A program made the translations under genes and the position numbers. From assembly GCA_900756725.1 (NCBI GenBank), contig CAAELJ010000160.1, positions 1 to 9,964 of the forward strand: a stretch of 9,964 nt of DNA. Reading direction: 5' to 3'. Origin of the DNA: an uncultured Collinsella sp. (GTDB lineage: Bacteria > Actinomycetota > Coriobacteriia > Coriobacteriales > Coriobacteriaceae). Each line of letters starts with the position of its first letter. Positions within the stretch are counted from its first letter, which is position 1. Positions 5,973-9,964 of the stretch are shown here, in pieces. A model generated the notes under the pieces. That model searched no databases. It was not told the origin of the DNA and was given only the letters and a program-made list of their open reading frames with translations.

Positions 5973-6234
5973 AACCCGCATGCGGATTTCCGTTGCGGGC
6001 GCTTCCCATCGCCGGGGCGTGCCCGGGAGCATCCGGCATGCGGCCTTTGCGGCGCTCGGTCATGTGCAAGACGGGCGGTCGGGTCTGTGGGGCGCATCAG
6101 TTGCCCCTCGCCTCGGCATGTCTTCTCTCCACGCCACGTACCTGCTGCTGAGCCTGCCTGCCAGATGATTGGAAGCAACAGCGTAAATCCCATCACGCCA
6201 ATATCCCGGCAATCGCCGGGGCCTGTATACCTAT
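5973..6234 (+). other. Long GC-rich leader before nifJ
   Basis: If transcription starts near 5978, nifJ has a leader of about 270 bases. An imperfect long-range stem could join CCGCATGCGGAT (5976-5987) to ATCCGGCATGCGG (about 6030-6042), and CCCGGCAATCGCCGGG (6205-6220) is a perfect 6-bp stem with an AATC loop, 32 bases before the start codon. No T-run follows it, so it is not a clear attenuator. I see no credible protein and no riboswitch class I know. Several short readings exist here but lack ribosome sites. Confidence 0.35.
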
Positions 6235-6252
6235 ATGAGAGGAGAGGGGTAT

Positions 6253-9792
<3,540 letters not shown>

Positions 9793-9843
9793 GTCTCCCG
9801 CCGCAGGATCTGAGGGCTAACCTTCGCGGACGTCCTCGAACAT

Positions 9844-9865
9844 GAAAGAACCCCCGCTGCGCACT
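9844..9865 (+). other. Probable half of the nifJ terminator, split by the IS
   Basis: GAAAGAACCCCCGCTGCGCA ends right where the IS begins. An A-rich start followed by a GC-rich arm is the left side of a bidirectional terminator; the expected right arm (TGCGCAGCGGGGGTTC plus T-run) is absent in the window. The insertion element appears to have separated the arms. This is inference from one arm. Confidence 0.35.
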
Positions 9866-9964
9866 TGAACTGCACCCCAAAACTTGGACGGCTTAAATAA
9901 AAGCTACGCCGCAAGGGACTGTCTCCGGAACTCCTCCGGGGTCAGTCCCTTCAGTTTAACCTGG
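9866..9964 (-). mobile_element. IS3-family (IS150 group) element, end only
   Basis: TGAACTGCACCCCAAAACTT from 9866, extended by GGAC to 9889, has the TG start and sequence of IS150-group terminal repeats. Just inside it, on the minus strand, is the end of the transposase gene. So this is the transposase-3' (right) end of the element, inserted opposite to nifJ; the rest lies beyond the window. IS3 elements duplicate 3-4 target bases, which would be ACT or CACT at 9862-9865. Confidence 0.85.
9904..9964 (-). CDS. IS3-family transposase (orfB, integrase), C-terminal end
   Basis: The last 19 residues are visible: QVKLKGLTPEEFRRQSLAA, then TAG at 9904-9906. The run LKGLTPEEFR is the standard end of the rve integrase domain protein of IS150-type elements, where it follows the Tyr-Asn motif and last helix. 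The catalytic DDE residues lie outside the window, so activity cannot be judged. The stop is 15 bases inside the terminal repeat, as usual for the family. Confidence 0.85.
   Translation of the reverse strand, partial: QVKLKGLTPEEFRRQSLAA

Overview
The window looks like a chromosomal segment of a high-GC, anaerobic actinobacterium of the Coriobacteriia, most likely Collinsella or a close relative. The grounds are a full-length single-chain pyruvate:ferredoxin oxidoreductase with strongly GC-ending codons, an IS150-group IS3 element, and long hairpin repeats of a type I recall from Collinsella. The genus is inference. There are two compositional halves: bases 1 to about 4,900 are visibly richer in A and T with mixed codon use (accessory DNA), and bases from about 5,170 on are GC-rich (core-like DNA).

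Left part, plus strand: the tail of an unrecognised protein (2-202) overlaps the start of an ABC exporter with fused membrane and ATPase domains (175-1827). Bases 1828-2527 hold no intact gene. They contain a short N-terminal remnant of an IS110-family transposase (2199-2324) and, at 2411-2469, a hairpin terminator that closes the minus-strand operon.

Centre, minus strand: a compact, apparently complete RiPP operon. In transcription order it has a radical SAM/SPASM peptide maturase (4655-3297), two paralogous Cys/Asp-rich precursor peptides of 67 and 59 residues (3127-2924 and 2893-2714), and a 35-residue one-helix membrane peptide (2635-2528). Three of these four genes are very short and easily missed. 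Both precursors begin MKHIHP and carry CxxxD/CxxD motifs at matching positions in the core. Combined with the SPASM maturase, this predicts a ranthipeptide-like product with Cys-to-Asp thioether links, in the manner of freyrasin. The ABC exporter converging on the operon from the left is a candidate for export, but the linkage is not proven.

Right part, plus strand: about 500 bases of gene debris lead into a C-terminal FHA-domain fragment (5172-5651). An intergenic region of about 600 bases follows, with two large hairpin repeats, several dyads and a structured leader. Then comes nifJ (6253-9792), the oxidoreductase that converts pyruvate and CoA to acetyl-CoA, CO2 and reduced ferredoxin. The window ends inside an IS3-family element on the minus strand, which starts 73 bases after nifJ and seems to have landed in the nifJ terminator.
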